From positions 496,001-560,000 of the forward strand of contig NZ_BNBI01000001.1 in NCBI RefSeq assembly GCF_014655295.1: 64,000 nucleotides of DNA. The letters are read 5' to 3'. This document shows, piece after piece, positions 36,755 to 44,872 of this stretch. Under the pieces are notes generated by a model. The model worked only from the letters and a program-made list of their open reading frames with translations. It did no database searches and was not told the origin of the DNA. Positions within the stretch are counted from its first letter, which is position 1. Every line of letters starts with the position of its first letter. Both the position numbers and the translations under genes were made by a program. Source of the stretch: Streptomyces fumanus. GTDB lineage: Bacteria > Actinomycetota > Actinomycetes > Streptomycetales > Streptomycetaceae.

Positions 36755-38419
36755 TCAGCCCCGGGTCAGCTTCTTGTAGGTGGCGCGGTGCGGGCGGGCG
36801 GCGTCCGCGCCGAGCCGCTCGATCTTGTTCTTCTCGTAGGACTCGAAGTTGCCCTCGAACCAGAACCACTTGCTCTCGCCCTCGTAGGCGAGGATGTGCG
36901 TGGCGACCCGGTCGAGGAACCACCGGTCGTGGGAGACGACCACGGCGCAGCCGGGGAACTCCAGCAGCGCGTTCTCCAGGCTGCTGAGGGTCTCCACGTC
37001 GAGGTCGTTGGTCGGCTCGTCGAGGAGCAGCAGGTTGCCGCCCTGCTTGAGGGTGAGCGCGAGGTTCAGCCGGTTGCGCTCACCGCCGGAGAGCACCCCG
37101 GCCGGCTTCTGCTGGTCCGGCCCCTTGAACCCGAACGCCGACACGTACGCGCGGGACGGCATCTCGACCTGGCCCACGTTGATGTAGTCCAGCTCGTCGC
37201 TGACGACGGCCCACAGCGTCTTCTTGGGGTCGATGTTCTCGCGGCTCTGGTCGACGTAGGAGATCTTGACGGTGTCGCCGACCTTGATGGTGCCGGAGTC
37301 GGGCTGCTCCAGGCCCTGGATCATCTTGAACAGCGTGGTCTTGCCGGCGCCGTTCGGGCCGATGACGCCGACGATCCCGTTCCGCGGCAGCGTGAAGGAG
37401 AGGTCGTCGATGAGCAGCTTGTCACCGAAGCCCTTGGTGAGGTTGTTGACCTCGACGACGACGTTGCCCAGGCGGGGGCCCGGCGGGATCTGGATCTCCT
37501 CGAAGTCCAGCTTCCGCATCTTGTCGGCCTCGGCGGCCATCTCCTCGTACCGGGCGAGCCGGGCCTTGGACTTGGCCTGCCGTCCCTTGGCGTTGGAGCG
37601 AACCCATTCGAGCTCCTCCTTCAGCCGCTTCTGCCGCTTGGCGTCCTTCTGGCCCTCGACCTTGAGCCGGGCGGCCTTGGTCTCCAGGTACTTGGAGTAG
37701 TTGCCCTCGTAGCCGTGCAGCCGGCCGCGGTCGACCTCGCAGATCCACCCGGCCACGTTGTCCAGGAAGTACCGGTCGTGGGTCACGGCCACGACGGTGC
37801 CCTCGTACTTGGCGAGGTGCTGCTCCAGCCAGTTCACCGACTCGGCGTCGAGGTGGTTCGTCGGCTCGTCGAGCAGCAGCAGGTCGGGGGCCTCCAGCAG
37901 CAGCTTGCACAGCGCCACGCGACGCTTCTCACCACCGGAGAGGTTGACCACGGGCCAGTCGCCGGGCGGGCAGCCCAGCGCGTCCATGGCCTGTTCGAGC
38001 TGGGCGTCGAGGTCCCACGCGTTGGCGTGGTCCAGCTCCTCCTGGAGCTTGCCCATCTCCTCCAGCAGCGCGTCGGAGTAGTCGGTGGCCATCAGCTCGG
38101 CGATCTCGTTGAACCGGTCGAGCTTGCCCTTGATCTCGGCGACACCCTCCTGGACGTTCTCCAGGACGGTCTTCTCCTCGTTGAGCGGGGGCTCCTGGAG
38201 CAGGATGCCGACGGTGTAGCCGGGCGACAGGAACGCGTCCCCGTTCGACGGCTGCTCCAGCCCGGCCATGATCTTCAGCACGGTCGACTTACCGGCACCG
38301 TTCGGGCCGACGACGCCGATCTTCGCCCCCGGCAGGAAGTTCAGAGTGACGTCATCGAGGATCACCTTGTCGCCGTGCGCCTTACGCGCCTTGCGCATGG
38401 TGTAAATGAACTCAGCCAA
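36755..38419 (-). CDS. ettA: EttA, energy-dependent translational throttle (ABC-F ATPase)
   Basis: 554 residues with two ATPase cassettes on one chain. Cassette 1 has VVGPNGAGKSTVLKIMAG, NLSGGEKRRVALCKLLL and LLLLDEPTNHLD. Cassette 2 has VIGPNGAGKTTLFKMIQG, LSGGERNRLNLALTL and LLLLDEPTNDLD. The arm insertion and PtIM linker (RLKVEGQKDAKRQKRLKEEL) are typical of EttA, which binds the ribosomal E site and gates elongation by ADP/ATP ratio. No membrane part exists. The start is TTG 38419. The 71-bp repeat of the integrated element begins 40 bases upstream, so its promoter lies in or beyond that repeat. Confidence 0.97.
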   Translation of the reverse strand: MAEFIYTMRKARKAHGDKVILDDVTLNFLPGAKIGVVGPNGAGKSTVLKIMAGLEQPSNGDAFLSPGYTVGILLQEPPLNEEKTVLENVQEGVAEIKGKLDRFNEIAELMATDYSDALLEEMGKLQEELDHANAWDLDAQLEQAMDALGCPPGDWPVVNLSGGEKRRVALCKLLLEAPDLLLLDEPTNHLDAESVNWLEQHLAKYEGTVVAVTHDRYFLDNVAGWICEVDRGRLHGYEGNYSKYLETKAARLKVEGQKDAKRQKRLKEELEWVRSNAKGRQAKSKARLARYEEMAAEADKMRKLDFEEIQIPPGPRLGNVVVEVNNLTKGFGDKLLIDDLSFTLPRNGIVGVIGPNGAGKTTLFKMIQGLEQPDSGTIKVGDTVKISYVDQSRENIDPKKTLWAVVSDELDYINVGQVEMPSRAYVSAFGFKGPDQQKPAGVLSGGERNRLNLALTLKQGGNLLLLDEPTNDLDVETLSSLENALLEFPGCAVVVSHDRWFLDRVATHILAYEGESKWFWFEGNFESYEKNKIERLGADAARPHRATYKKLTRG

Positions 38420-38458
38420 GAGAAACCGTCCGGCAGCTTAATCAGGCAGTGGGCAGAT

Positions 38459-38529
38459 ACACCCCATCTTGCCGCACCGCCACCCCTGGGAGGAAATACG
38501 TTCCCGGTGGGGGCGCTGACCTGGGGTTT
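38459..38529. repeat. 71-bp direct repeat, left end of integrated element (attL)
   Basis: Identical over all 71 bases to 45255-45325; the flanking bases differ on both sides. It contains GGGAGGAAATACGTTCCC, whose outer GGGA/TCCC is palindromic. It is not tRNA-like. It lies 40 bases upstream of the ettA start, so insertion duplicated and thereby preserved the ettA leader. Confidence 0.93.
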
Positions 38530-38654
38530 TCCTGTGAGCGGCGGTTGCTCGTCCGTCGGTGACGGTCGTCGCCGGTCAGCCTCGGTCCCCCTTGGACGGC
38601 CCAGGGACGGCCCGGGAACGATCAAACGGGTGGCGTGTCTGCCATCCTGCCGCC

Positions 38655-38924
38655 ATGACAGCGACAGACACGCACGACGCCCTGCGGCGCCTGCTCAACG
38701 AGTGGGACCCGCTCGGCGTGGCCGACGATGTGCAGGACGAGTACGACTGCCTCATCGTCCCGATCCTCACCCTCCTGAGAAGCGGCGCCGACCGGACCAA
38801 GCTGCACGACTTCCTGGACACCGAGCTGACCGAACACTTCGGCCTGGGCAGCCCCTACCACGTACCGGGAATGGCGGATCGCCTCACAACCTGGTGGACG
38901 TCGACCGACGCGCAGGAAGTCTGA
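38655..38924 (+). CDS. Small hypothetical protein of the integrated element
   Basis: 89 residues, from ATG 38655. Helical and acidic (LRRLLNEWDPLGVADDVQDE; LLRSGADRTKLHDFLDTELT), it resembles short DUF-type proteins found singly on genomic islands. No domain or function is recognised. It is the first gene inside the left repeat and is convergent with the broken GntR gene. Confidence 0.7.
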   Translation: MTATDTHDALRRLLNEWDPLGVADDVQDEYDCLIVPILTLLRSGADRTKLHDFLDTELTEHFGLGSPYHVPGMADRLTTWWTSTDAQEV

Positions 38925-38973
38925 GAGCGACCGATCCGACGCAGGCTGACCACGGCTGTTGCGGCTGCGTCGG

Positions 38974-39737
38974 CTACCGGTTGATCGGAATTTCGTAGAC
39001 GATCTCGCAGTGAGCGGCGGGCACGATGATGTCCGCCGTCTCGACCGGCCGTCCCTGGTCGCTGTAGTAGGTCCGCCGGATGTGCGTGACGAGCGCGGCC
39101 TTCTGAATCCCGAGCAGCGACGCCTCCTCGGCGGTCGCCTGCCTGGGCTCCGGCTGCTCGACGGCATGGCTGACGGTGATCCCGATGGCGGCCATCCGGT
39201 TCACGACACCCGCCCCGGCGTGCGGCCCGCCCTCGGGAAGAACGACGAGCGTGCCGGCGGTGAGTTCGTACGGCTCCCAGCTCGTGGAGAGCTGCACGGG
39301 CCTGCCGTCGGCCAGGAACTCGTACGACGTACGGACGCACAGGGCGCCTTCGTCGATGCCGAGCCGTGCCGCGATGTCCGCCGGGGCCGGCACCTTGGCG
39401 TCGGTCCGGCTCTCCCAGTCACCCTGCTTGCCGAGGGCCTTCATGTCGGCGCGGAACGGCGACCCGGTGGGACGCTCACGCGCCGACGACCGAACGATCC
39501 GCACATCCGCACCCGCTGACGGGGCTCGGCGACATAGGTCCCCGATCCGGCCCGCCCCTCCAGCACGCCTTGCGAGATCAGCAGCTCCTGCGCCCTGCGG
39601 ACGACGTTCTCGCCCACGCCGTACTCCTGGCCGATCTGAGCGCGTGACGGCAGGCGGTCTCCCGGCTCCCACACGCGCTCCGTGATCCGCCGCCGGAGCT
39701 CGTCGGCGATGCGGAGATAAGGCGGCTGCTCAGGCAT
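38974..39737 (-). pseudogene. GntR/UTRA regulator split by an 8-bp tandem duplication
   Basis: The N-terminal GntR winged helix (YLRIADELRRRITERVWEPG, SRAQIGQEYGVGENVVRRAQ) is read from ATG 39737. The UTRA ligand domain (LCVRTSYEFLADGRPVQLST; AALVTHIRRTYYSDQGRPVE) continues in another frame to the stop at 38974. The frames change at a tandem pair of ATCCGCAC (39497-39504 and 39505-39512). Removing one copy fuses them perfectly into about 251 residues (RQRV-RIVRSSARERP). KorSA/TraR-type GntR repressors control transfer genes in Streptomyces plasmids. The truncated 98-residue product keeps the DNA-binding part. Confidence 0.88.
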
Positions 39738-39746
39738 GTGGAAAAT

Positions 39747-39777
39747 CTAGTCCACTAGCTCTAATCTAGTTAACTAG
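39747..39777. promoter_or_regulatory. Twin palindromic operator CTAGTNNACTAG
   Basis: CTAGTCCACTAG (39747-39758) and CTAGTTAACTAG (39766-39777) are perfect or near-perfect palindromes with centres 19 bases apart, in the divergent gap between the broken GntR gene and the small-gene operon. They are the likely binding sites of that GntR protein. The local AT-richness suggests the promoters overlap them. Confidence 0.78.
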
Positions 39778-39814
39778 CTTCACTGAAAGTGATCACTGGT
39801 GACGGAGGCTGCCT

Positions 39815-40093
39815 GTGCCCGCTTCGCAAGTGAGCGCGGCGGCCATCGCCGCCCGACTGTCCGCCGCCGGACTCCCCACGCGCATGGAGGAACACGCCCG
39901 CTTCACCACGATCGAAGCGGAGGTGCCGGAAGCACTCTCCGCCGAGTCATGGAGGGAAGCCCTGGAAGCGGTGGCCGAGGCCGACCGCTTCGGCCTCCTC
40001 GCTACCAGCCTCGGCGACCGCACCTTATGGGCGGTCGTACACAAAGCGGTCCCCTCGACGGACGACGCCGGGGAACCGGCTCATCAGCACTAG
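39815..40093 (+). CDS. Small hypothetical protein, TTA-containing
   Basis: 92 residues from GTG 39815, six bases after GGAGG. It has an alpha/beta pattern (AAAIAARLSAAGLPTRMEEH; DRFGLLATSLGDRTLWAVVH). Codon 71 is TTA (40025-40027), implying bldA dependence. It is the first gene of a four-gene cluster behind the twin operator. Function is unknown. Confidence 0.72.
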   Translation: MPASQVSAAAIAARLSAAGLPTRMEEHARFTTIEAEVPEALSAESWREALEAVAEADRFGLLATSLGDRTLWAVVHKAVPSTDDAGEPAHQH

Positions 40094-40106
40094 GAGCTGA
40101 TCCAGC

Positions 40107-40418
40107 GTGCTCGAACACATCCGTCACGCCATCTCCCTCATCAGGACCCGACACTCACCCAAGGGCAAGCACCGTCGCCCGCGGGCACCCTTGTTCCCCC
40201 CGGCCAGCCCGGCCCCCCGCGCACCCGTAGATGATCAAACCCTCACCCTGACGGCCCCCGTCCGTACACGCCATCAGCACTTACTCAGAGGCGAGGACGT
40301 TGCCTTGGTCCGGCCGTACGTCCTGGCTCAGGAACATGCCAGTCGAGCGCACCCGTCGATCGTCATCGCACCTCACGTGCCGGCCGACGCCCGGACCGCT
40401 CTTCTGGGGCCCCGCTGA
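40107..40418 (+). CDS. Small basic hypothetical protein, TTA-containing
   Basis: 103 residues from GTG 40107 with AGGAGC upstream. It is basic and Pro-rich in the first half (RTRHSPKGKHRRPRAP). Codon 59 is TTA (40281-40283). The stop overlaps the next start (TGATG). No domain is recognised. Confidence 0.62.
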   Translation: MLEHIRHAISLIRTRHSPKGKHRRPRAPLFPPASPAPRAPVDDQTLTLTAPVRTRHQHLLRGEDVALVRPYVLAQEHASRAHPSIVIAPHVPADARTALLGPR

Positions 40419-40678
40419 TGACCTCCCGACATCACAGGCACCACTTGGACGCGACGCCTGCCCCCTACCGCTCCGTCGCGTGCCAGATCGGAAGACACCT
40501 GGCGTGCTCGGAGTCCTCTCCGGCCTCGGCACCGGTGGATGTCCCCGTGATCTACGAAGCCTGCGACTGCCCGTGCCACTCGGCACCGGCGCCCACAGGC
40601 GGGCCACCGAACGACGGCACCCCCGGAGACCCGCCGACACCCACCACCCCGATCACCGAAAGGCGGACCAGCGGATGA
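40418..40678 (+). CDS. Small Cys/His-containing hypothetical protein
   Basis: 86 residues from ATG 40418 in the TGATG overlap. It contains a Cys-rich centre (CQIGRHLAC; CDCPCHSAP) that could bind a metal, and a Pro/Thr-rich tail. Similar short proteins accompany KorSA-type regulators on Streptomyces elements, but no function is known to me. Confidence 0.6.
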   Translation: MTSRHHRHHLDATPAPYRSVACQIGRHLACSESSPASAPVDVPVIYEACDCPCHSAPAPTGGPPNDGTPGDPPTPTTPITERRTSG

Positions 40679-40950
40679 CGCCACAGGACCAGCTCAGGCT
40701 CCTGCCGTGGGCAGGACCGGAAGGTGAGCCCTGCTACCTGAGCACAGACAACGACGTCAGCTTGGTGTCCCGCCTCGCCGACCGCATCGAGGCGGAGCAA
40801 CTCGCAATGGCCGCTGATCTCCTGGAAGAGGCCCGGGAGACACTCGACGACGACCCCGACACCGAAGAGGACTTGTTCCTCCTCGCCGCCCAGTTGGCAG
40901 GCGCCCTGCGAGACGTACTGCGCGTAGCAACCAGCCGCGGGTGCCGCTGA
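40675..40950 (+). CDS. Small acidic helical hypothetical protein
   Basis: 91 residues from ATG 40675, overlapping the previous stop by four bases. It is acidic and helical throughout (LADRIEAEQLAMAADLLEEA; DTEEDLFLLAAQLAGALRDV). It is the last gene of the cluster. No domain is recognised. Confidence 0.68.
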   Translation: MTPQDQLRLLPWAGPEGEPCYLSTDNDVSLVSRLADRIEAEQLAMAADLLEEARETLDDDPDTEEDLFLLAAQLAGALRDVLRVATSRGCR

Positions 40951-41731
40951 CACTGCCTGCACATCTCTTCCGCCGGCCACCCATTCAGTACGGCCACAAC
41001 TGATCACGCGCGGCCGTGACCTGCGGCCGCCTTATCGATCAACGCGGTGACCTGCTGCTGAGCTGTCGGTAGCTGTCGACGTTGGTCAATGCTGAGCGCC
41101 CTTCCACAGTCGACGAGGGCCCGGGAGGGCGCTCGTGTGTGAGCACCGCATCGGGGAGAGGCTAGGGGATTTCGCGCCTGAACTGCGGCTTCGCCGGCCA
41201 AGGCAACGGGCGGCTACTCGACCATGGGGACCGACGTTGACCGCGGCTGACCCCTGCATCTGGCACGTTGGTGGCACGAACCTCAGCCGACGACAGCCAG
41301 CCACGACGGTGGGTGCGCTGACTAGCCAGGCACGCGTGTGCCTCGCTGCACCCCCACCGGCCTCCACCACGCTGCCACTGCTGTCGACCAGAGCAAGCCA
41401 CGACGGCCGGCACGTGCTGACGGTGCTTGAGCTCTCAGCTTGGGAAGCTGCGATCATTTGTGGCCAGACCGATCGCTGACCTGGGCTAATGACTGCGATG
41501 CAGCTTCCTCGGGCCTGGTTGCGTCACCGTGGTTCCCTGCTGTTCTCCGCTCAATCTGGTGCGCTTGTGGTGCGGTGCCCATCGGGGCGCCTCGGCGAGC
41601 AGCCCTACGCCTTCGTCACTGCGGCCTTGAGGGTGACCAAGCTGCCTGCTCAGCTGCTTCAGCGCCTGTTGCTTGTTCGGTTCCGAGGCCAACCAGTACC
41701 CAAGGCCGCAACCGCACTTTAGGGTCCGGGC
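40951..41731. other. 781 bases without a supported gene
   Basis: Frames at 41135-41479 and 41489-41722 are open but lack ribosome sites and family features, and the opposite strand is equally open. GC content falls compared with core DNA. A near-repeat CCACGACGG occurs around 41301 and 41399. This looks like eroded element sequence. Confidence 0.6.
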
Positions 41732-42088
41732 ATGAAGTTGACGTTGACATTGATGACCGTGGCCGGCGGGCTCCTCCCGCTGATTGCCATCGTCTGGGGC
41801 GGACTGGCCCTCCGGGCGGACTACCGAAGGTTGGTCAACGAATTGGAAGCTATTGATCGCGTCATCGAGGCTCCGGAGGGTACCTATGAGTCATCCGAGG
41901 CGCAGAGCGCAGCCATGTATGCCATCCGGCAACCAGCTTTCAATTTCGGTCGCCTCACCTACACGTACGAGTGGGCTCAGCGGCTGGTCTGGGAGCAAGC
42001 AATGAACGATCTCCGCGGGCCGACGTGGCTTGCCGTCGCCGGACTTTTACTTGCGACGGTGGCCGGAGCCTGGTCAGTCTGGGTTTGA
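41732..42088 (+). CDS. Probable two-span membrane protein, TTA-containing
   Basis: 118 residues. An N-terminal hydrophobic segment (LTLMTVAGGLLPLIAIVWGG) and a C-terminal one (WLAVAGLLLATVAGAWSVWV) flank a 60-residue polar domain. Codon 106 is TTA (42047-42049). The ribosome site is weak. Composition is less GC-rich than core genes. Function is unknown; a membrane protein next to an HNH gene could be its partner, but nothing proves this. Confidence 0.55.
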   Translation: MKLTLTLMTVAGGLLPLIAIVWGGLALRADYRRLVNELEAIDRVIEAPEGTYESSEAQSAAMYAIRQPAFNFGRLTYTYEWAQRLVWEQAMNDLRGPTWLAVAGLLLATVAGAWSVWV

Positions 42089-42551
42089 AGCTGCGGTTGG
42101 GCCAGCCACACTCCCGCAACCTGAAGAACTGGAGGGGTGGTGTCCTTGCATCATGATCATCGCCGCCGCGCACGCCGCCCTCCTCGATACGGACTGGAAG
42201 CTGGGCCGGTAACAGCAGCCTCCGAGTCCGCAGCAGAAAGGTCCTCCTGCGGTCCAGGAGTCGCTCTCGTAGCCGGGGTGCCGCGACCGCCCGGTACTTA
42301 CTGTGCTGCCCTGCTCGATCGGGCTGCTGGTGCACGGCCGCCTTGTGATCCGTAGCTCTACGCCTGGGCTGTCTCTGAAGACGTCCCGTCTGCTGTCGTT
42401 GCAGAGCAGCGGCTAGCGCCCACGAACGCCCGAGCTGCCCGAACCACATTTCGGTGATCCTGAGACGGCAACCTCCTGCACTGCCATACTTCCACTGGTG
42501 CCAATGGGGGCTTCCCCGCTTGGCCGCAGTGCATGAAGTCCAGGGGGACCA
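42089..42551. other. 463 bases without a supported gene
   Basis: Only short open frames occur, none with both a ribosome site and recognisable sequence. The region must contain the promoter of the HNH gene; GGGGGACC just before 42552 is its ribosome site. Confidence 0.55.
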
Positions 42552-43601
42552 TTGTCGATCAACGTACTCAATCGCAAGCTCCTATGGGGCCGCGCTGGAA
42601 ATAGATGCGCCTTTCCTGCATGCAGCCAGACTTTGACAGCAGATTTAGGGACGGAAGAGTCTGAGCTTCTAGCAACAGTTGGCGTAGTAATGGGGGAGGA
42701 AGCGCACATAAGGTCAGCGCGACCAGATGGCCCGCGTTACGATGCAGAATACGATGACAGCAAGTTGGACTCGTATGAAAATCTACTACTCCTGTGTCCA
42801 ACCCATCACACGCTAATTGACAAAAATAGTGGCGCTGGTTTCTCGGTCGCGAAACTGGAAGAGATGAAGGCGTCTCACGAACGGCTTGTGACGGAAAGTT
42901 TAGGGACGGGTGAAGAGTCGCAACGTGAAGTATCGGAAAGAATGGCTGCACTCCTTTTGGTCTGGGAGCAGAAGATGAAACTCGACCAGTGGGAACTCGT
43001 GACAGCCCGGCTGAATCAGCCGATACCCATCCTTGACGATGCAAGCTACTCCCAGATGATCGCCGCCGGGGCTTGGCTCCTCAAAATGCGGTGGCCCAAC
43101 CGCTTCCCTCGTACCGAACAGGCGTTTCGAAACCTGCATCACGTCACGGCGGATCTGTTGAACCATCTTCAGAACTGCATGGAGTCAAGGAATGAAGACG
43201 CCTGGAGGCTTCGGCGTGAATACAAAAATATCGGTTGGGACCCTGACGCGTACAAGATTCTCTTCGCAGAGTTTCAGGTGGAACGATTCTATCTGTATGT
43301 ACTTGTAATTGAAGCCACAAAGGCAATCAATTGGGTTATTACCGAAGCGGCCAACGAGGTCGACATGTTCTATCGTTTCGATCAAGGTCTAGTTCTCATG
43401 CGGGATGGCGACGGCATATTCAAGACCTGGATGCTACGTCTGGAATATGAGTCTGACGAACTGGCCGGTGAGAATCCCGCGCCACATCCCGGCAAGAACG
43501 CGATTGTCGAATTCCTCAAGGAGCACATCTCCAGGGATGCGCATTACTTCGAGGGGTACAACCTTGCGGCGCTTGTTCGAGAGGTCAAAGCAGCGCTCTA
43601 G
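42552..43601 (+). CDS. HNH-domain protein with unknown C-terminal domain; low-GC cargo gene with two TTA codons
   Basis: 349 residues from TTG 42552 behind AGGGGGA. The N-terminal ~110 residues are an HNH nuclease module: RKLLWGRAGNRCAFPAC (first zinc pair), EEAHIRSARPDGPRYD (catalytic His) and YENLLLLCPTHHTLID (second metal cluster). This is the module seen at the N terminus of several anti-phage effectors such as Cap5-type proteins. The remaining ~230 residues are helical (LLVWEQKMKLDQWELVTARL; FYLYVLVIEATKAINWVITE) and not recognised. Two hand-counted 60-base lines gave 50% and 40% GC, far below the neighbours. Codons 32 and 117 are TTA. Intact amid decayed genes, it may be a defence cargo gene. 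Confidence 0.85.
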   Translation: MSINVLNRKLLWGRAGNRCAFPACSQTLTADLGTEESELLATVGVVMGEEAHIRSARPDGPRYDAEYDDSKLDSYENLLLLCPTHHTLIDKNSGAGFSVAKLEEMKASHERLVTESLGTGEESQREVSERMAALLLVWEQKMKLDQWELVTARLNQPIPILDDASYSQMIAAGAWLLKMRWPNRFPRTEQAFRNLHHVTADLLNHLQNCMESRNEDAWRLRREYKNIGWDPDAYKILFAEFQVERFYLYVLVIEATKAINWVITEAANEVDMFYRFDQGLVLMRDGDGIFKTWMLRLEYESDELAGENPAPHPGKNAIVEFLKEHISRDAHYFEGYNLAALVREVKAAL

Positions 43602-43635
43602 CACTTGAACGCCGTCCAGCCCACCACTCACCTCA

Positions 43636-43785
43636 GCTCCCATCCCGTCCGCCGTCGACCCACACTCCGTGGAGCGGGCGTGGTCCATGGCGTCCAGGTG
43701 GAGCGCGCCACTGTACGAACGACCTGGACGCCATGGGCCGCGTCTGCTCGGCTTCGCCTGGGTCGACGGTGGACGGGATGGGAGC
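43636..43785. repeat. 150-bp imperfect inverted repeat downstream of the HNH gene
   Basis: The outer arms are 43636-43662 and 43759-43785 (27 bases, one mismatch). The inner arms are 43685-43699 and 43722-43736 (15 bases, perfect, CCATGGCGTCCAGGT). The spacer also pairs weakly. The structure could fold as a long hairpin in DNA or RNA. It might be a terminator for the HNH gene, a relic of an insertion element, or an origin or transfer site. The rest of 43602-44085 has no supported gene; 43930-44035 is a GC-rich run with repeated GGAGCG. Confidence 0.82.
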
Positions 43786-44085
43786 TCCCCGCGCACGCCA
43801 CCCACGGACCCGCAGCCAGCGACGGCGCCCCCTCCATCCCGGTGCCGGCCGATCCCCCGCCGGAGGCATTGTTCTGACCTGGACCGCGCATGCGGTGATC
43901 GACTCGTGGCCTCCGGTCCTATCCACATGTGGGCGCGCGTCGGCGCAGCGCGGGCGGAGCGAGCCGGAGGCAGGAGCGGCGCCTGCGGCGGAGCCGGGAG
44001 CGCGCCCGGCGGAGCGGAGCGCAGCCGGCTTGATGAAGTAGGGAAAGTTCTACCGCGCTCATGCCGGGTGTCGTCGGCGGGTGAT

Positions 44086-44105
44086 GCCTACTCACGTGAG
44101 TAGGC
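44086..44105. promoter_or_regulatory. Perfect 20-bp palindrome upstream of the second GntR gene
   Basis: GCCTACTCAC followed by its exact complement GTGAGTAGGC, then a degenerate half copy ending GGCTAGGC. It is 55 bases upstream of the GntR start and is the likely operator for that protein. Confidence 0.78.
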
Positions 44106-44160
44106 ACGTGGCTAGGCTTGGGTCGGATACTCGACACGACGGCAGGAGAGTGCTCAGCGG

Positions 44161-44872
44161 ATGGGACCGAAGTCGGAGCCGGTCTACCGCACGATTCGTG
44201 AGTGGATCGCTACGGGCAAGTACTCGCCAGGTTCCAAGCTCCCGTCTGAGCGGACTCTGTCGGAGGAGCTGGAGATCGGCCGGACGGCCCTGCGTCAGGT
44301 GCTGGCCAAACTCGTTGCTGAGGGTGTCGTCGAGGTTCACGGTCGTAGCTCCTACCGGGTGCCGGATCGGTCCGTGACGACCGAGGCGCCGGCCGACGTG
44401 GAACCGAACCCTGGCAGATCCATGGCGAGCGGACGTTGTACGACAACCGCTGGGTGAAGCTGAGCCTCGTCGATGTCGAACCGCCCGGGGTCGAGCGCTT
44501 CGAGCACCATGTCGTCAGGCTTCACCATGTGGCCATCGCCGCGGTCATTGACGATCAAGACCGGGTGCTCATGATGTGGCGGTACCGCTTCGTCCCCGAT
44601 GCCTTCGGCTGGGAGCTGCCCGGCGGCATCGTCGATGAGGGCGAGGAGCCTCTTCAGACCGCCATGCGAGAAGTCGAGGAAGAGACCGGGTGGCGGCCGA
44701 ACGCCCTGGAGCATGTCGTCACGTACCAGCCCATGGTCGGTATGGGTCGACTCGCCGCATGAGATCTTCGTCGGGCATGGAGCCAAGCTCATCGGGGAGC
44801 CGACCGATCTGGAAGAGGCCGGGCATATCGCCTGGGTGCCTCTGGCCGACATCCCCGGGTTGATGGCACGGC
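44161..44872 (+). pseudogene. GntR-Nudix fusion gene, twice frameshifted and 3' truncated
   Basis: An intact GntR winged helix (VYRTIREWIATGKYSPGSKL; RTLSEELEIGRTALRQVLAK) is read from ATG 44161. Near 44409-44412 one base appears lost, after which the Nudix domain (YDNRWVKLSLVDVEPP; box GGIVDEGEEPLQTAMREVEE) is read in another frame. An extra G in 44744-44746 returns the Nudix tail (EIFVGHGAKLIGEPTDLEEA) to the original frame. The tail then stops abruptly and runs into integrase sequence. A free-standing 97-residue GntR product is still possible. A Nudix protein (Pif) is known on pSAM2, where it affects transfer between carriers; kinship is an inference. Confidence 0.82.

Noticed and set aside
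38459..38529. The 71-bp repeat as a tRNA 3' end, the usual attachment site
   Set aside because: It has no T-arm or acceptor pairing; it is leader sequence of ettA.
36554..38998. 814-codon plus-strand frame opposite ettA and the thioesterase gene
   Set aside because: Antisense shadow with no ribosome site; both ABC cassettes are unmistakable on the minus strand.
41135..41722. Frames at 41135-41479 and 41489-41722 as genes
   Set aside because: No ribosome site, no recognisable sequence, and equal openness on the other strand.
43605..44103. Several frames through the inverted-repeat and GGAGCG region
   Set aside because: They cross the palindrome on both strands with low-complexity products.
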